Part shown: in pieces, positions 33,663-42,548 of the stretch
How positions within the stretch are numbered: position 1 is the stretch's first letter
How the letters are laid out: every line of letters begins with the position of its first letter
DNA from: Paractinoplanes tereljensis
Lineage (GTDB): Bacteria > Actinomycetota > Actinomycetes > Mycobacteriales > Micromonosporaceae
Length of the DNA stretch: 64,000 nucleotides
Reading direction: 5' to 3'
Assembly (NCBI RefSeq): GCF_016862435.1
Contig: NZ_BOMY01000044.1
Location: 62,001 to 126,000 of the forward strand
Program-made: the position numbers and the translations under genes
The notes under the pieces: generated by a model
What the model was told of the DNA's origin: nothing
Databases searched by the model: none
What the model saw: the letters and a program-made list of their open reading frames with translations, nothing else

Positions 33663-34185
33663 GGTTGGCGGCTCGCTTGCGGGCTCGGTGGGCCGCGACG
33701 TGCGAGCGGGTGGCGCAGCGTTCCGAGCAGAAGCGCCGGCAGTTGTTGGAGGACGTGTCCAGGTAGACGTTGCCGCAACGCTCGTCGGCGCAGATGCCAA
33801 AGCGCGCGCTGCCGTACTCGCAGAGCCAGACCGACAGGCCCCAGACCGCCCCGGCCAGGTATTCCGCACTGACCGACGCGCCACGGCTGGTGACGTGCAT
33901 GTGCCAGTCGCTGGCGTCGTGGCCGGAGATGCGCGGCTGCACCGGGAACGTCTCGAGCAGCGAGTTGAGTTCGTTGACCGCCTCGGCGTCGCGGCCGACC
34001 GTGCCGAGCTCGAAGACGTCGCGCAGTCGTCGCTGGGCGCGGCGGAACACACCGAGATCTTTCTCGATGATGTGTTCGCGCATCCAGGACTGGTCGTCGG
34101 CGAACAGGGCCCGCAGGCCGGCGAGGTCGCTGAGCTCCGCGTTGACGAGGTCGACCGCGGTTCGGGCGTACGCATCGAAGTTCAC
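33649..34185 (-). CDS. CGNR zinc finger transcription regulator-like protein
   Basis: The product (178 residues) has an N-terminal ABATE-type helical domain (FDAYARTAVDLVNAELSDLA) and a C-terminal treble-clef zinc finger: CADERCGNVYLDTSS, NNCRRFCSERCATRSHVAAH. Such proteins are named after a CGNR motif; here it reads CGNV. They are presumed regulators, often stress-linked, with unknown ligands. GTG 34185 gives the usual N-terminus; the upstream open frame is a shadow of the proline dehydrogenase gene. Confidence 0.85.
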   Translation of the reverse strand: MNFDAYARTAVDLVNAELSDLAGLRALFADDQSWMREHIIEKDLGVFRRAQRRLRDVFELGTVGRDAEAVNELNSLLETFPVQPRISGHDASDWHMHVTSRGASVSAEYLAGAVWGLSVWLCEYGSARFGICADERCGNVYLDTSSNNCRRFCSERCATRSHVAAHRARKRAANLTPA

Positions 34186-34263
34186 CCGACAACGGTAGCC
34201 GCACCGCGCGCGGACGGACACGGTTGCCGCGACCGGCGCGGTTTCGGGCGATACCCTCGGCCC

Positions 34264-35184
34264 ATGCTCCGTTCCGTCTTCCTGGCCGCCGCGGATTCGT
34301 CCCGCCTGGGGCGGCTGGTTTCCTCGGCGACCCTCAGCAAGAACGCTGCCCGTCGGTTCGTGGCCGGTGACGACGTGGCGGACGCGCTTCGCGCGGCCCG
34401 CGAGCTGGCCGACGACGGTCTGGCGGTCACGGTGGACCATCTGGCCGCCGAGACGGCAACGGCGGAGCAGGCCCAGGCCGTACGGGATGAGTATCTTTCG
34501 TTGCTTCGCCGGCTGAAAGCCGGTGGCCTCACGCCGGTGGCCGAGGTGAGTGTCAAGCTCTCCGCGCTGGGCCAGCGCATCGACGACAAGCTCGCCTTCG
34601 AGTACGCCCTGGCGGTCTGCGCGGCGGCCGCCGACGCGGGCACCTCGGTGACCATCGACGCCGAGGACCACACCACCACCGACTCGACCCTGGAGATCCT
34701 GGCCGGACTCCGCAAGGACTACCCGTCGACCGGGGCGGTGCTGCAGGCCTACCTGCGACGCACCGAGGGCGACTGCCGGGAGCTGGCGACGGCCGGGTCG
34801 CGGGTGCGGCTCTGCAAGGGGGCTTATGCGGAACCCGAGTCGGTCGCGTTCCAGGACCCGCTGGACATCGACAAGTCGTTCGTCCGCTGCCTGAACATCC
34901 TGATGTCCGGGGAGGGCTACCCGATGGTGGCGACCCACGACGCCCGGCTCATCGCGATCGCCGAGGACCGGGCCCGCTGGTTCGACCGCTCCGCCGACGA
35001 GTACGAATTTCAAATGCTTTACGGCATGCGTACGGAGGAGCAGGCCCGACTGGCGGCCGGCGGCAACATCGTGCGGGTTTATCTGCCGTACGGCGAGCAG
35101 TGGTACGGCTACCTGATGCGTCGCCTGGCCGAGCGTCCCTCGAGCGTGTCGCTGTTCGGCCGGGCTCTCGCCACTCGAAAGTAA
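34264..35184 (+). CDS. Proline dehydrogenase
   Basis: The enzyme (306 residues, FAD-dependent) oxidises proline to pyrroline-5-carboxylate. The short monofunctional TIM barrel shows VAEVSVKLSALGQRID, TIDAEDHTTTDSTLEI, VLQAYLRRTEGDC, VRLCKGAYAEPESVAFQ and the C-terminal EFQMLYGMRTEEQ plus VRVYLPYGEQWYGYLMRRLA with the RRxxE-like substrate motif at the end. The pyrroline-5-carboxylate dehydrogenase gene often next door is not here. Confidence 0.95.
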   Translation: MLRSVFLAAADSSRLGRLVSSATLSKNAARRFVAGDDVADALRAARELADDGLAVTVDHLAAETATAEQAQAVRDEYLSLLRRLKAGGLTPVAEVSVKLSALGQRIDDKLAFEYALAVCAAAADAGTSVTIDAEDHTTTDSTLEILAGLRKDYPSTGAVLQAYLRRTEGDCRELATAGSRVRLCKGAYAEPESVAFQDPLDIDKSFVRCLNILMSGEGYPMVATHDARLIAIAEDRARWFDRSADEYEFQMLYGMRTEEQARLAAGGNIVRVYLPYGEQWYGYLMRRLAERPSSVSLFGRALATRK

Positions 35185-35369
35185 CCTTTCGGGCTAAATC
35201 GTCGCGAAACTGGCGTGTCGTCCTTGACTTTTTATGGTCATTTCACGGAACGTATCGCGCTGGTCACAGCCGTATCGATACCGTTCTGATGACACGTACG
35301 TAGCCGCCGCGTCGCGAAGCCCGAAGGAGTCGCCGGCGGCCGTGCCTGCGAAAGGATCGGTGCGAGGAG

Positions 35370-35582
35370 ATGACGGGTCCAGCCCAGACCGAGGAACGAC
35401 TCTCGGAGGTGCGGTTCCTGACCGTTGCCGAGGTGGCCGCGCTGATGCGGGTCTCCAAGATGACCGTCTACCGCTTGGTGCACGGCGGAGACCTGACCGC
35501 GGTCCGGGTCGGCCGGTCGTTCCGGGTGCCCGAGCACGCCGTCCACGACTATCTGCGGGGCGCCTTCTCCCAGACCGCGTAG
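35370..35582 (+). CDS. Small excisionase-type HTH DNA-binding protein (BldC/BdtA-like)
   Basis: The 70-residue product is a single MerR/Xis-type winged helix: FLTVAEVAALMRVSKMTVYR followed by LVHGGDLTAVRVGRSFRVPE. In Streptomyces a similar gene lies in the same order near the bldN-rex-hem region (bdtA, a BldD target), which suggests the same ancestral neighbourhood. ATG 35370 has GAGGAG three bases upstream. It is followed by the tiny AURKAIP1-like gene. Confidence 0.85.
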   Translation: MTGPAQTEERLSEVRFLTVAEVAALMRVSKMTVYRLVHGGDLTAVRVGRSFRVPEHAVHDYLRGAFSQTA

Positions 35583-35755
35583 GGGCCGTTTGGGCCTGCC
35601 CCCGTCGGGCCGGTACGCTGGTGCGGTTGGCTCCCGGCGCATCACCCGCCGCTGCTTCGCGCGGCGAGGGATCCGGGACGCCGTCCAGAACGGACGCGGC
35701 CATGCCCCGCTGGGCATCCGGGTTCGTCCCACATGGTTTCGAGAGGCAAATTCGT

Positions 35756-35857
35756 ATGGGCTCCGTGGTCAAGAAGCGCCGCAAGCGTATGGCGAAGAAG
35801 AAGCACCGCAAGCTGCTGCGCAAGACCCGCGTCCAGCGTCGCCGTTTGGGTAAGTGA
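35756..35857 (+). CDS. AURKAIP1/COX24-domain ribosome-associated small protein
   Basis: The product is just 33 residues, MGSVVKKRRKRMAKKKHRKL to VQRRRLGK, almost half Lys or Arg. This matches the tiny AURKAIP1/COX24 domain protein conserved in actinobacteria, thought to be a ribosomal small-subunit component. GAGAGG lies about ten bases upstream of ATG 35756. It is short and easy to miss. Confidence 0.9.
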   Translation: MGSVVKKRRKRMAKKKHRKLLRKTRVQRRRLGK

Positions 35858-35932
35858 CGGGGGCCGGGTTCCCACCCGGCCGGCCCGCACTTACCTTGGT
35901 CGCATCGGAAGCCGCACCGGAAGGTCCGCCCC

Positions 35933-37021
35933 TTGGTGACCTCACCGCCCCGCGTTGTCGTGGTGACCGGCGCAAGCCGATTTCTCGGCGCCCGGGTGGC
36001 CGCCCGTCTGGCCGCCGATCCGCGTATCGAACGCGTCGTCGGCCTGGATCCGCATGAGCCTCCACCGGCCCTGAGGGCCCTCCTGGAGGACGTCGAGCTG
36101 GTCCGGGCCGACGCTCGCGCGGCTTCCGGTGCCATGGCCGACCTCGGCGCCGAGGCAGTTGTGCACATGGCGGTGACCAGTGCCCCCGATTCGCAACATG
36201 GCGGACGCCAGGCGATGAAGGAGCAGAACGTCATCGGCACGATGCAGCTGCTCGCCGCCGCCCAGGCTGTTCCGGGCCTGCGCAAGCTGGTGCTGCGCTC
36301 GTCGACGGCCGCCTATGGCGCGTCGTTCCGCGACCCGGCGGTCTTCACCGAGGACACCGAACCGCGAGCCGTGCCGCGCGGTTCGTTCGCCCGCGACATC
36401 CTCGACATCGAGGGTTACGTGCGCGGGTTCCGCCGGCGGCGGCCCGACGTGGCCGCGACCGTGCTCCGGTTCGCGCCGTTCATCAGCTCGACCGCCGACA
36501 CCACGCTCACCCGCCTGTTCGCGCAGCCGTTCGTGCCGACCGTCTTCGGTCGCGACGCCCGGCTGCAGTTCGTGCACGTCGACGACGCGCTCGAGGTGCT
36601 GCACCGGTCGGTGCTGGAAGACCACCCGGGCACGTTCAACGTGGCCGGCGCCGGGGTGCTGGCGCTGTCCCAGGCGGTGCGCCGGGCCGGCCGGATCGCT
36701 CTGCCGCTGCCCGAGGGCACCTTCTCCACCCTGTGGGGCCTGGCTCGCAACGTCGGCATCGGTCAGATCGGCCTCGACCAGGTCGACCTCTTCGTGCACG
36801 GCCGGGTGGTCGACACCACCCGGCTTGTCGACGAGTTCGGCTTCACGCCGCGCACCACCGCGGCCGCCTTCGACGAGTTCATCGAGGCGCACGCCAACGG
36901 CTCCTCGCTCACCGCCGCCCGGCTCGAAGCGGCCGAGAAGGCCATCCTCGACGGCGTCCGCCGGCTGCGGGCCGAAAACAGCCGAACCGAGAAGGCATCC
37001 GTCAAGGGTGATGCGGCGTGA
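35933..37021 (+). CDS. NAD-dependent epimerase/dehydratase family protein
   Basis: The product (362 residues) is an extended SDR: VVVVTGASRFLGARVAARLA cofactor motif, VVHMAVTSAP, LVLRSSTAAYGAS (Ser) and a region where the catalytic Tyr/Lys would normally be (ARDILDIEGYVR) in which the YxxxK motif is not intact. It may bind rather than turn over a nucleotide sugar. TTG 35933 follows GGAAGG by 8 bases; GTG 35936 is equally possible. It overlaps the acyltransferase gene by 4 bases (GTGA). Confidence 0.82.
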   Translation: MVTSPPRVVVVTGASRFLGARVAARLAADPRIERVVGLDPHEPPPALRALLEDVELVRADARAASGAMADLGAEAVVHMAVTSAPDSQHGGRQAMKEQNVIGTMQLLAAAQAVPGLRKLVLRSSTAAYGASFRDPAVFTEDTEPRAVPRGSFARDILDIEGYVRGFRRRRPDVAATVLRFAPFISSTADTTLTRLFAQPFVPTVFGRDARLQFVHVDDALEVLHRSVLEDHPGTFNVAGAGVLALSQAVRRAGRIALPLPEGTFSTLWGLARNVGIGQIGLDQVDLFVHGRVVDTTRLVDEFGFTPRTTAAAFDEFIEAHANGSSLTAARLEAAEKAILDGVRRLRAENSRTEKASVKGDAA

Positions 37022-38028
37022 GCCAGCACGAGTACCGTGACATGCTGCCCGGCCACGCCGACTTCACGCTCCCCAAACCGGCCACCCCGGTCCGGGTCAA
37101 CGGCCGGCGGCCGATCCCGGAGGTGCCGCAGATGAACGGGCATGCCGCGGACGAGCCCACCCCGGAGCCGACCCGCCCCGACGTGGTCGACGTCTGGGAT
37201 CAGCGCGTGGCCTCCGGCCTGGCCTTCCTGCGCCGCCGCCTGGCCGGCACCTACGAGGTGGACGACTTCGGTTTCGACCGCGAGTTGTCCGACGCGGTCT
37301 TCCATCCGCTGCTGCGGGTGCTCTACCACGACTGGTTCCGCACCGAGGTCTTCGGCATCGAGCACGTCCCCGGCGATGGCGGCGCCCTGGTCGTCGGCAA
37401 CCACTCCGGCACGGTCGCGCTGGACGCGCTGATGCTGACCACCGCGGTCCACGATCGGCACCCGGCCGAGCGGCATCTGCGGCTGCTCGGCGCCGACCTG
37501 GTGTTCCGGATGCCGATCGTCAGCGAGCTGGCCCGCAAGTCCGGTGCCACGGTCGCCTGCAACCCCGACGCCGAGCGCCTGATGAGCAGCGGCCATCTGG
37601 TCGGTGTGTTCCCGGAGGGCTTCAAGGGCATCGGCAAGCGTTTCGCCGACCGCTACAAGCTGCAGCGCTTCGGCCGGGGCGGGTTCGTCTCGGCGGCCCT
37701 GCGCACCGGCACCCCGATCGTCCCGGTGGCGATCGTCGGGGCCGAGGAGATCTATCCGATCCTGGCCGACGTCAAGCCGCTGGCCCGGCTCCTCGGACTG
37801 CCGTACTTCCCGGTCACGCCGACCTTCCCGTGGCTGGGCCCGCTGGGTCTGGTGCCGTTGCCGAGCAAGTGGCTCATCCAGTTCTGCCCGCCGATCCCCA
37901 CCGCGCACCTGACCGAGCACGCCGACGACCCGATGGTCGTCTACAACCTCGCCGACCAAGTGCGCGAGACGATTCAGGCCACTCTGCTCGAACTGCTCGA
38001 GAAACGACCGGATCCGTTTGGACTTTGA
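37018..38028 (+). CDS. PlsC-type lysophospholipid acyltransferase
   Basis: The product (336 residues) has an N-terminal extension of about 90 residues and a PlsC acyltransferase domain: VVGNHSGTVALDALML (H-x4-D catalytic motif) and GVFPEGFKGIGKRF (phosphate-binding FPEG). It likely acylates a lysophosphatidic acid-type acceptor; the exact substrate is unknown. Its GTG overlaps the epimerase stop, so the two are coupled. Two hairpins follow. Confidence 0.9.
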   Translation: MSQHEYRDMLPGHADFTLPKPATPVRVNGRRPIPEVPQMNGHAADEPTPEPTRPDVVDVWDQRVASGLAFLRRRLAGTYEVDDFGFDRELSDAVFHPLLRVLYHDWFRTEVFGIEHVPGDGGALVVGNHSGTVALDALMLTTAVHDRHPAERHLRLLGADLVFRMPIVSELARKSGATVACNPDAERLMSSGHLVGVFPEGFKGIGKRFADRYKLQRFGRGGFVSAALRTGTPIVPVAIVGAEEIYPILADVKPLARLLGLPYFPVTPTFPWLGPLGLVPLPSKWLIQFCPPIPTAHLTEHADDPMVVYNLADQVRETIQATLLELLEKRPDPFGL

Positions 38029-38032
38029 GACG

Positions 38033-38057
38033 AGGCGGCTTGTGACAGAAGCCGCCT
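38033..38057. terminator. Hairpin after the acyltransferase gene
   Basis: A perfect 9-bp stem (38033-38041 with 38049-38057) and 7-base loop sits 5 bases past the stop. No T run follows, so it may work together with the next hairpin. Confidence 0.55.
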
Positions 38058-38069
38058 ATAGTGACAGAT

Positions 38070-38105
38070 GAGGGGCGGTCCGGTAACTCCCGGCAACCGC
38101 CCCTC
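38070..38105. terminator. Hairpin between convergent acyltransferase and rsbN-like genes
   Basis: A perfect 10-bp stem (38070-38079 with 38096-38105) encloses a 16-base loop that can form a small CCGG stem itself. It is placed between two converging genes and could act on both strands; T runs are absent. Confidence 0.6.
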
Positions 38106-38128
38106 GCCATCTGAAGTCACTGCATTTG

Positions 38129-39295
38129 CTAGTTGAAGCCGAACAGCTCCCCGAGCAGGCCGCCGACCTGGTCGTCATCGTTGATGACGGTGTCGTCCGG
38201 CGCCTCTGACGGGGTCAGCTGGGTTCCGCCGAGTGGCGCCAGGCCGGGAGCCGGCGAAACGGTCGGTTCGACCGCGTCGGGCTTGACGGTCGCGCCGGGC
38301 TTCGCAGCCGGTGTGGTTCGCTTGACCTTCGGTTCCCTGTCGCTGCCCTTGGTGGTCGACTTGCCGCTGTGCCCGTTGGGCCGGTTGGTCGCGGTGCCGT
38401 CGGCCGTGCTGGTGCAGTCCTTCAGCTTCGGCCCGAGCAGGTCGGAACCGGCCGAGAGCACCTGCGGGCAGTTCAGCCCGGTGCGTAGTTCGTCGCCACG
38501 CTTGCCGACCGCGTCGAGCAGCGACAGCGACTGGGCGGCCCGTTCCTTGTTGGCCGGGCTCAGTTTGTCCAGTGCCGGCAGCATTGTCTGCCGCTGCTGC
38601 TGAACGAAGGTGTCGACGGTGGCCAGCGGCTTGACGTCGCGGTGGGCGACCGCCGCGGTGTCCAGCAGCCGGACGCCCTTGCGGGTGTCGGCGTCCATGT
38701 CGTCCAGCACCCCGGCGAACCCGGCCGCGTTGCCGGGCATGGCTACTGCCTCGGCGAGCCGGGTGCGGGCGAAGTCCAGCGACAGCTGACCCCGGGTGAC
38801 ATCGGAACCGGCCATGGCCAGTTGGGCTCGCTCGGTGGAGCGCTTTACCCCGTACAGCGCGTCGCCGGGCGACGCGTTCTCGCTTGCTGCGGAGATGCCG
38901 GAAACCGCCAGCGCACCGGCGGCGACGCCGATGACGATCGCGCCGCGCGCCCGGATCCGCCGGCCACCTTGGCCGAGGATCGTGGCCCGCAGCCCGGTCC
39001 GGCCCGGTGCCGCCGAGGCAGCGACCGGTCCGTTGTCGGACTCGGCGGTGTTGGCGGTACGGCCGATGCCGTCCCGCTCTGCGGTGGCGACCAGCATGGC
39101 TCGCAAACCGACACGGAACTCGGGATCGACCTGGATCCCAGGCTTGGCCGCGGTAAGGCTGGAACCGATGGCGACCAGCTCGGCGAGCCGCTCATCGGCG
39201 GGGCCATGGCTGTGGTGCCGCCGGCCGCCGGTGCTCTCGTCGAGAAGCTCCGCGAAGCGCTCGGCGCTCCGCCGGTCGAAGAAGTCGAAACTCAC
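38129..39295 (-). CDS. rsbN: RsbN-like transmembrane anti-sigma factor (DUF5667)
   Basis: The product (388 residues) has a cytoplasmic N-terminal part, one membrane helix at about 118-137 (GAIVIGVAAGALAVSGISAA), then an external DUF5667 domain starting ENASPGDALYGVKRSTERAQ and a Pro/Thr/Lys-rich tail. In Streptomyces RsbN is the membrane anti-sigma of BldN and is encoded next to bldN, as here. GTG 39295 follows GGGAGG by 9 bases; the frame is open further up but without a suitable start. Binding to the adjacent sigma factor is inferred from gene order and architecture. Confidence 0.82.
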   Translation of the reverse strand: MSFDFFDRRSAERFAELLDESTGGRRHHSHGPADERLAELVAIGSSLTAAKPGIQVDPEFRVGLRAMLVATAERDGIGRTANTAESDNGPVAASAAPGRTGLRATILGQGGRRIRARGAIVIGVAAGALAVSGISAASENASPGDALYGVKRSTERAQLAMAGSDVTRGQLSLDFARTRLAEAVAMPGNAAGFAGVLDDMDADTRKGVRLLDTAAVAHRDVKPLATVDTFVQQQRQTMLPALDKLSPANKERAAQSLSLLDAVGKRGDELRTGLNCPQVLSAGSDLLGPKLKDCTSTADGTATNRPNGHSGKSTTKGSDREPKVKRTTPAAKPGATVKPDAVEPTVSPAPGLAPLGGTQLTPSEAPDDTVINDDDQVGGLLGELFGFN

Positions 39296-39476
39296 CGCGG
39301 GCACCTCCCCTCGCTCGTGACTGTCTCGTCGGCAGCATCGCCGACGGTCGCGACGAAACCGTTGGCCTGTCTGGCCTTTGGGGGTCGCACCCGGACAAAC
39401 GCGTGACACTCTCCCCCGGTTACGGGGCCGGACAGCTGATATCGGGCAACGTAGATCGACATGTCCGAGACCTGGG

Positions 39477-40430
39477 TCACCACTGGAACCCTTCGGGCAG
39501 CAGGCGGGCGAGTGCCCGGACGGCCCGGTACTGGAGAGCCTTGATCGCACCCTCGTTCTTGCCCATCGTCTGCGCCGTCTCGGCCACCGAGAAGCCCTGC
39601 AGGAAGCGCAGCACGATGCACTCCTGCTGTTCCGGGTTGAGCTGCTTGACCGCGGTCAGTAGAGCGACGTTGGTGATGTGGTCGACCACGGCCGACTCCG
39701 GGCTACCTTCCGGGCCACGGTCCTCGCGGTCGGCATCGAGCACGTCGCCGGTGGTCACCTCGAGGCGGTAGCGGCCGGACTTGAAGTGGTCGGCCACCAG
39801 GTTGCGGGCGATGGTGACGAGCCACGCACCTAGGTCGCGGCCCTGCCAGGTGAAGCTGCCGATCCGCTTGAGCGCACGCAGGAAGGTGTCCGAGGTGAGG
39901 TCCTCGGCGAGCTGGCGGTTGCCGACCCGGAAGTAGACGAACCGGAACACGGTGTCGACGTACCGGTCGTAGATGAGGCCGAACGCCTCGGATTCGCCGG
40001 CCTGGGCCCGCTCGACGAGCGCCCACACCTCGGCGGCGGCGTCACCAGGATCGGGACGGGCCGGATATTTGGGTGGCTCGCTCTCGGTGGGCGGTCCGGT
40101 GGTGCTCTGGGCCGGCACCACCACGGTGGTCTCGCCCGGTGCCGTGCTCTCCGGCAGCTGGCTGCGCTGACCGGCGGTGGGCTGGGCCGGCATCGACGGA
40201 CGGCCGGGCACGGCGACCCGGCCACCACCGGGAAGCGGTTTGGCGTTGCCGGTGGGCGGGACCCGCACCCCGGGTGACTCGTTGATATGGCGTCGGTTGC
40301 TGGTCCGCTTCGCATCGTCGCCGCGGATGGTGTTGGCGATCATGTCGTCGACCGATCGTCGGAGGGAGGTCAGCCCCTCGGAGATTGCGAGGCGCGCTTG
40401 GTACGGGTCCCCGGCGTACACATGACTCAC
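39477..40430 (-). CDS. bldN: BldN-type ECF sigma factor with long pro-sequence
   Basis: The product (317 residues) has sigma region 2 (about 145-215: SEAFGLIYDRYVDTVFRFVY, AEDLTSDTFLRALKRIGSF) and region 4 (about 250-315: LNPEQQECIVLRFLQGFSVA, GKNEGAIKALQYRAVRALAR). About 130 residues precede region 2, rich in Pro, Gly and Thr, resembling the pro-sequence of Streptomyces BldN, which is removed to activate the protein. BldN controls aerial growth genes, including chaplins and rodlins. GTG 40430 follows GAGGAGG by 4 bases. The rsbN-like gene lies downstream on the same strand. Confidence 0.87.
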   Translation of the reverse strand: MSHVYAGDPYQARLAISEGLTSLRRSVDDMIANTIRGDDAKRTSNRRHINESPGVRVPPTGNAKPLPGGGRVAVPGRPSMPAQPTAGQRSQLPESTAPGETTVVVPAQSTTGPPTESEPPKYPARPDPGDAAAEVWALVERAQAGESEAFGLIYDRYVDTVFRFVYFRVGNRQLAEDLTSDTFLRALKRIGSFTWQGRDLGAWLVTIARNLVADHFKSGRYRLEVTTGDVLDADREDRGPEGSPESAVVDHITNVALLTAVKQLNPEQQECIVLRFLQGFSVAETAQTMGKNEGAIKALQYRAVRALARLLPEGFQW

Positions 40431-40784
40431 TGCGCCTCCTCAACCCGGCGGGCCCGATCAGACTGCGTATCCGTCCCGCCAGACGTGGATAGGCAGTAAT
40501 TCCGTGCTTTTTGTGGCACAGCGGCCTCCTCGGGATGAGGGGTGATCACTCATAGCAAAACGGGTGGGGCGGCCCGCGAAACCGCCGACCGACCTCACCC
40601 AGGGCTTTGGAGTCCGTTACTCAGGCACGAAGTATCACGGACCCCGAACACACGGAGTCGCACACCGTGTGCGCTGCGCGAAAAGCATACGAAGTGGCGC
40701 AGGCAAGACACAAGGAACGTATGCCACGATGGTGGACACCCTCGTGATCGCGACGGACAGGCTGTCCGCCATCGGAATCTCGGC
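40431..40784. other. 354-base intergenic region between bldN and the acyl-CoA synthetase
   Basis: It holds the divergent promoters. A GTGATCAC palindrome (about 40541-40548) and a GTCCGT/ACGGAC inverted repeat are visible but match no operator I can name with confidence. The open frame that runs into the synthetase has no protein-like character in this stretch. Confidence 0.5.
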
Positions 40785-42293
40785 ATGTTTGTGCCAGACT
40801 CGTCCCTCGTGGAGGACCCCGTTGCCGCCGCCGCCCGACGCCGCCCCGACCACCCCGCGCTGATCACCCCGGGAAGCGCGCTGACCTGGGCCGAGCTCGA
40901 CGCCCGTGTGGACGCGGCGGCCCGCCGGCTGGTCATGCTGGCCCGGCCCGGCGAGCGGGTCGCGATCGTGCTCGGCAATTCCATCGACTTCGTGGTGACG
41001 TACTACGGGGTGTTGCGGGCCGGCCGGGTCGCCGTTCCGCTCAACCCGGGTTACACCGCCGACGAGCTCGATCACGTCATCACCGACTGCCGGGCCGCGG
41101 TGGTGGTCGCCGAGGAACAGGCGCGCCCGAAATTGCGGTCGTCGACCCCTCCGTGCGTACCCCCGGACCTGGGAACCGCGACCGGCGATCTGCCGGAGGT
41201 GGCCGCGGAAGATCTCGCCGTCCTGCTCTATACCTCGGGGACGAGCGGGCGCCCGAAGGGCGCGATGCTCACCCACGCCGCCCTCGCCGCCAACCATGAG
41301 CAGCTCGACGCGATCGAGCCGCCGGTGGTCGGTCCGGACGACGTGGTGCTGCTGGCCATGCCGCTCTTTCACGCTTACGGGTTGAACACCGGGCTCGGCA
41401 CTGTCGCGCACCATGCCGCCACCGGCGTGCTGATCGACCGCTTCGACCCGGCGGCCTCACTGTCGGTGATTGCCGAACGTGCCGTTACCGTGACGGTCGG
41501 CGTGCCGGGCATGTACGCCGCGTGGTCGCGGCAGCCGTCGGTCGGCACCGCGCTCAGCAGCGTGCGCACCGCGGTGTGCGGCGCGGCGCCGCTCACCCCG
41601 GCCGAATCGGCCCGCTTCGCCGTGGCGACCGGAAAGACCATCCTGATCGGGTACGGGCTGACCGAGACAGCCCCGGTGCTCACCACCACGGCGGTCAGCG
41701 ATCGGGGCAAAGCCGGGTCGATCGGGCGTCCGCTGCCCGGCGTCTCGCTGCGCCTGCGCACCTCCGCCGGCGATGTGTTGTGGGAAGACGGCACCGCCTC
41801 GGCCGACGAAGACCTGGCCGAGCTCGACCTGGCGATCGAGGACACGGCCGGCACCGACCCCGGTGAGATCGTGGTGCGCGGCGCGAATCTGTTCTCCGGC
41901 TACTGGCCGGACGGCACCGGCGGGCCGGACCCGGACGGCTGGTGGCCCACCGGCGACATTGCCTACGCGGACGGCGACGGCGACCTGCGCCTGGTCGACC
42001 GGATCGGCGAGTTGATCCTGGTCAACGGCTTCAACGTCTACCCGGCCGAGATCGAGCGGGTGCTCGACGCGCACCCGGCGGTGGCCGAGTCGGCCGTGGT
42101 CGGGCTGCCCGACGACGAGGCCGGGCAGCGCCCTCATGCGTACGTCGTCGCCGCCCTCGACCCGGCGCCCACCCCCGCCGAACTGCAGGTCTACTGCGCC
42201 GGGCACCTCGCCCGGTTCAAGCTGCCGAGCATCGAACTGGTGCGTGAGCTTCCGCACTCGGCGATCGGCAAGGTCCGCAAGGGGGAGCTATGA
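40785..42293 (+). CDS. AMP-dependent acyl-CoA synthetase/ligase
   Basis: The product (502 residues) is an ANL-superfamily enzyme activating a carboxylic acid as acyl-AMP and then acyl-CoA. Motifs: P-loop LLYTSGTSGRPKGAMLTHAA, YGLTETAPV, GDIAYADGDGDLRLVDRIGE and the C-terminal Lys in PHSAIGKVRKGEL. Residue preferences do not tell the acid. ATG 40785 gives MFVPDSSLVEDPV; GTG 40791 is an alternative. The glutaredoxin-like gene overlaps the stop by 4 bases. Confidence 0.9.
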   Translation: MFVPDSSLVEDPVAAAARRRPDHPALITPGSALTWAELDARVDAAARRLVMLARPGERVAIVLGNSIDFVVTYYGVLRAGRVAVPLNPGYTADELDHVITDCRAAVVVAEEQARPKLRSSTPPCVPPDLGTATGDLPEVAAEDLAVLLYTSGTSGRPKGAMLTHAALAANHEQLDAIEPPVVGPDDVVLLAMPLFHAYGLNTGLGTVAHHAATGVLIDRFDPAASLSVIAERAVTVTVGVPGMYAAWSRQPSVGTALSSVRTAVCGAAPLTPAESARFAVATGKTILIGYGLTETAPVLTTTAVSDRGKAGSIGRPLPGVSLRLRTSAGDVLWEDGTASADEDLAELDLAIEDTAGTDPGEIVVRGANLFSGYWPDGTGGPDPDGWWPTGDIAYADGDGDLRLVDRIGELILVNGFNVYPAEIERVLDAHPAVAESAVVGLPDDEAGQRPHAYVVAALDPAPTPAELQVYCAGHLARFKLPSIELVRELPHSAIGKVRKGEL

Positions 42294-42538
42294 GTCGAGT
42301 CGTGCTGATCAGCCGGGACGGGTGCCATCTCTGCGATGACGCCGAGACCGTGCTCGACCGCATCCTGCCTGGTCAGTGGGAGCGGGTGGACGTCGACTCG
42401 GACGTCGAACTGGAGCGCGACTACGGCGATCGGGTGCCGGTGGTGCTGCTGGACGGCGCCGAGCACGGCTACTGGCGGGTCGAGGAGGCCCGGCTTCTTC
42501 GGGATTTGGCGAGACAGCCGGGGGAGCCCCGCATATAG
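42290..42538 (+). CDS. Glutaredoxin-like thioredoxin-fold protein
   Basis: The product (82 residues) has a redox motif in VVLISRDGCHLCDDAETVLD, and the cis-Pro strand in GDRVPVVLLDG. This is the small glutaredoxin-like family (DUF836) with a CxxC motif. Mycothiol or thioredoxin would be the likely electron source in this organism. It overlaps the synthetase gene by 4 bases (ATGA) and lies 10 bases before the HAD gene. Confidence 0.88.
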   Translation: MSRVVLISRDGCHLCDDAETVLDRILPGQWERVDVDSDVELERDYGDRVPVVLLDGAEHGYWRVEEARLLRDLARQPGEPRI

Positions 42539-42548
42539 GTTGTTCGCC

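Noticed and set aside
35185..35369. Possible BldD operator before the BdtA-like gene
   Set aside because: Half-sites such as TGAC occur but no palindrome matches the BldD consensus well enough.
40500..40660. GTGATCAC palindrome and TTACTCAG half-site before bldN as a BldD site
   Set aside because: Only half of the BldD consensus is matched, so binding cannot be claimed.
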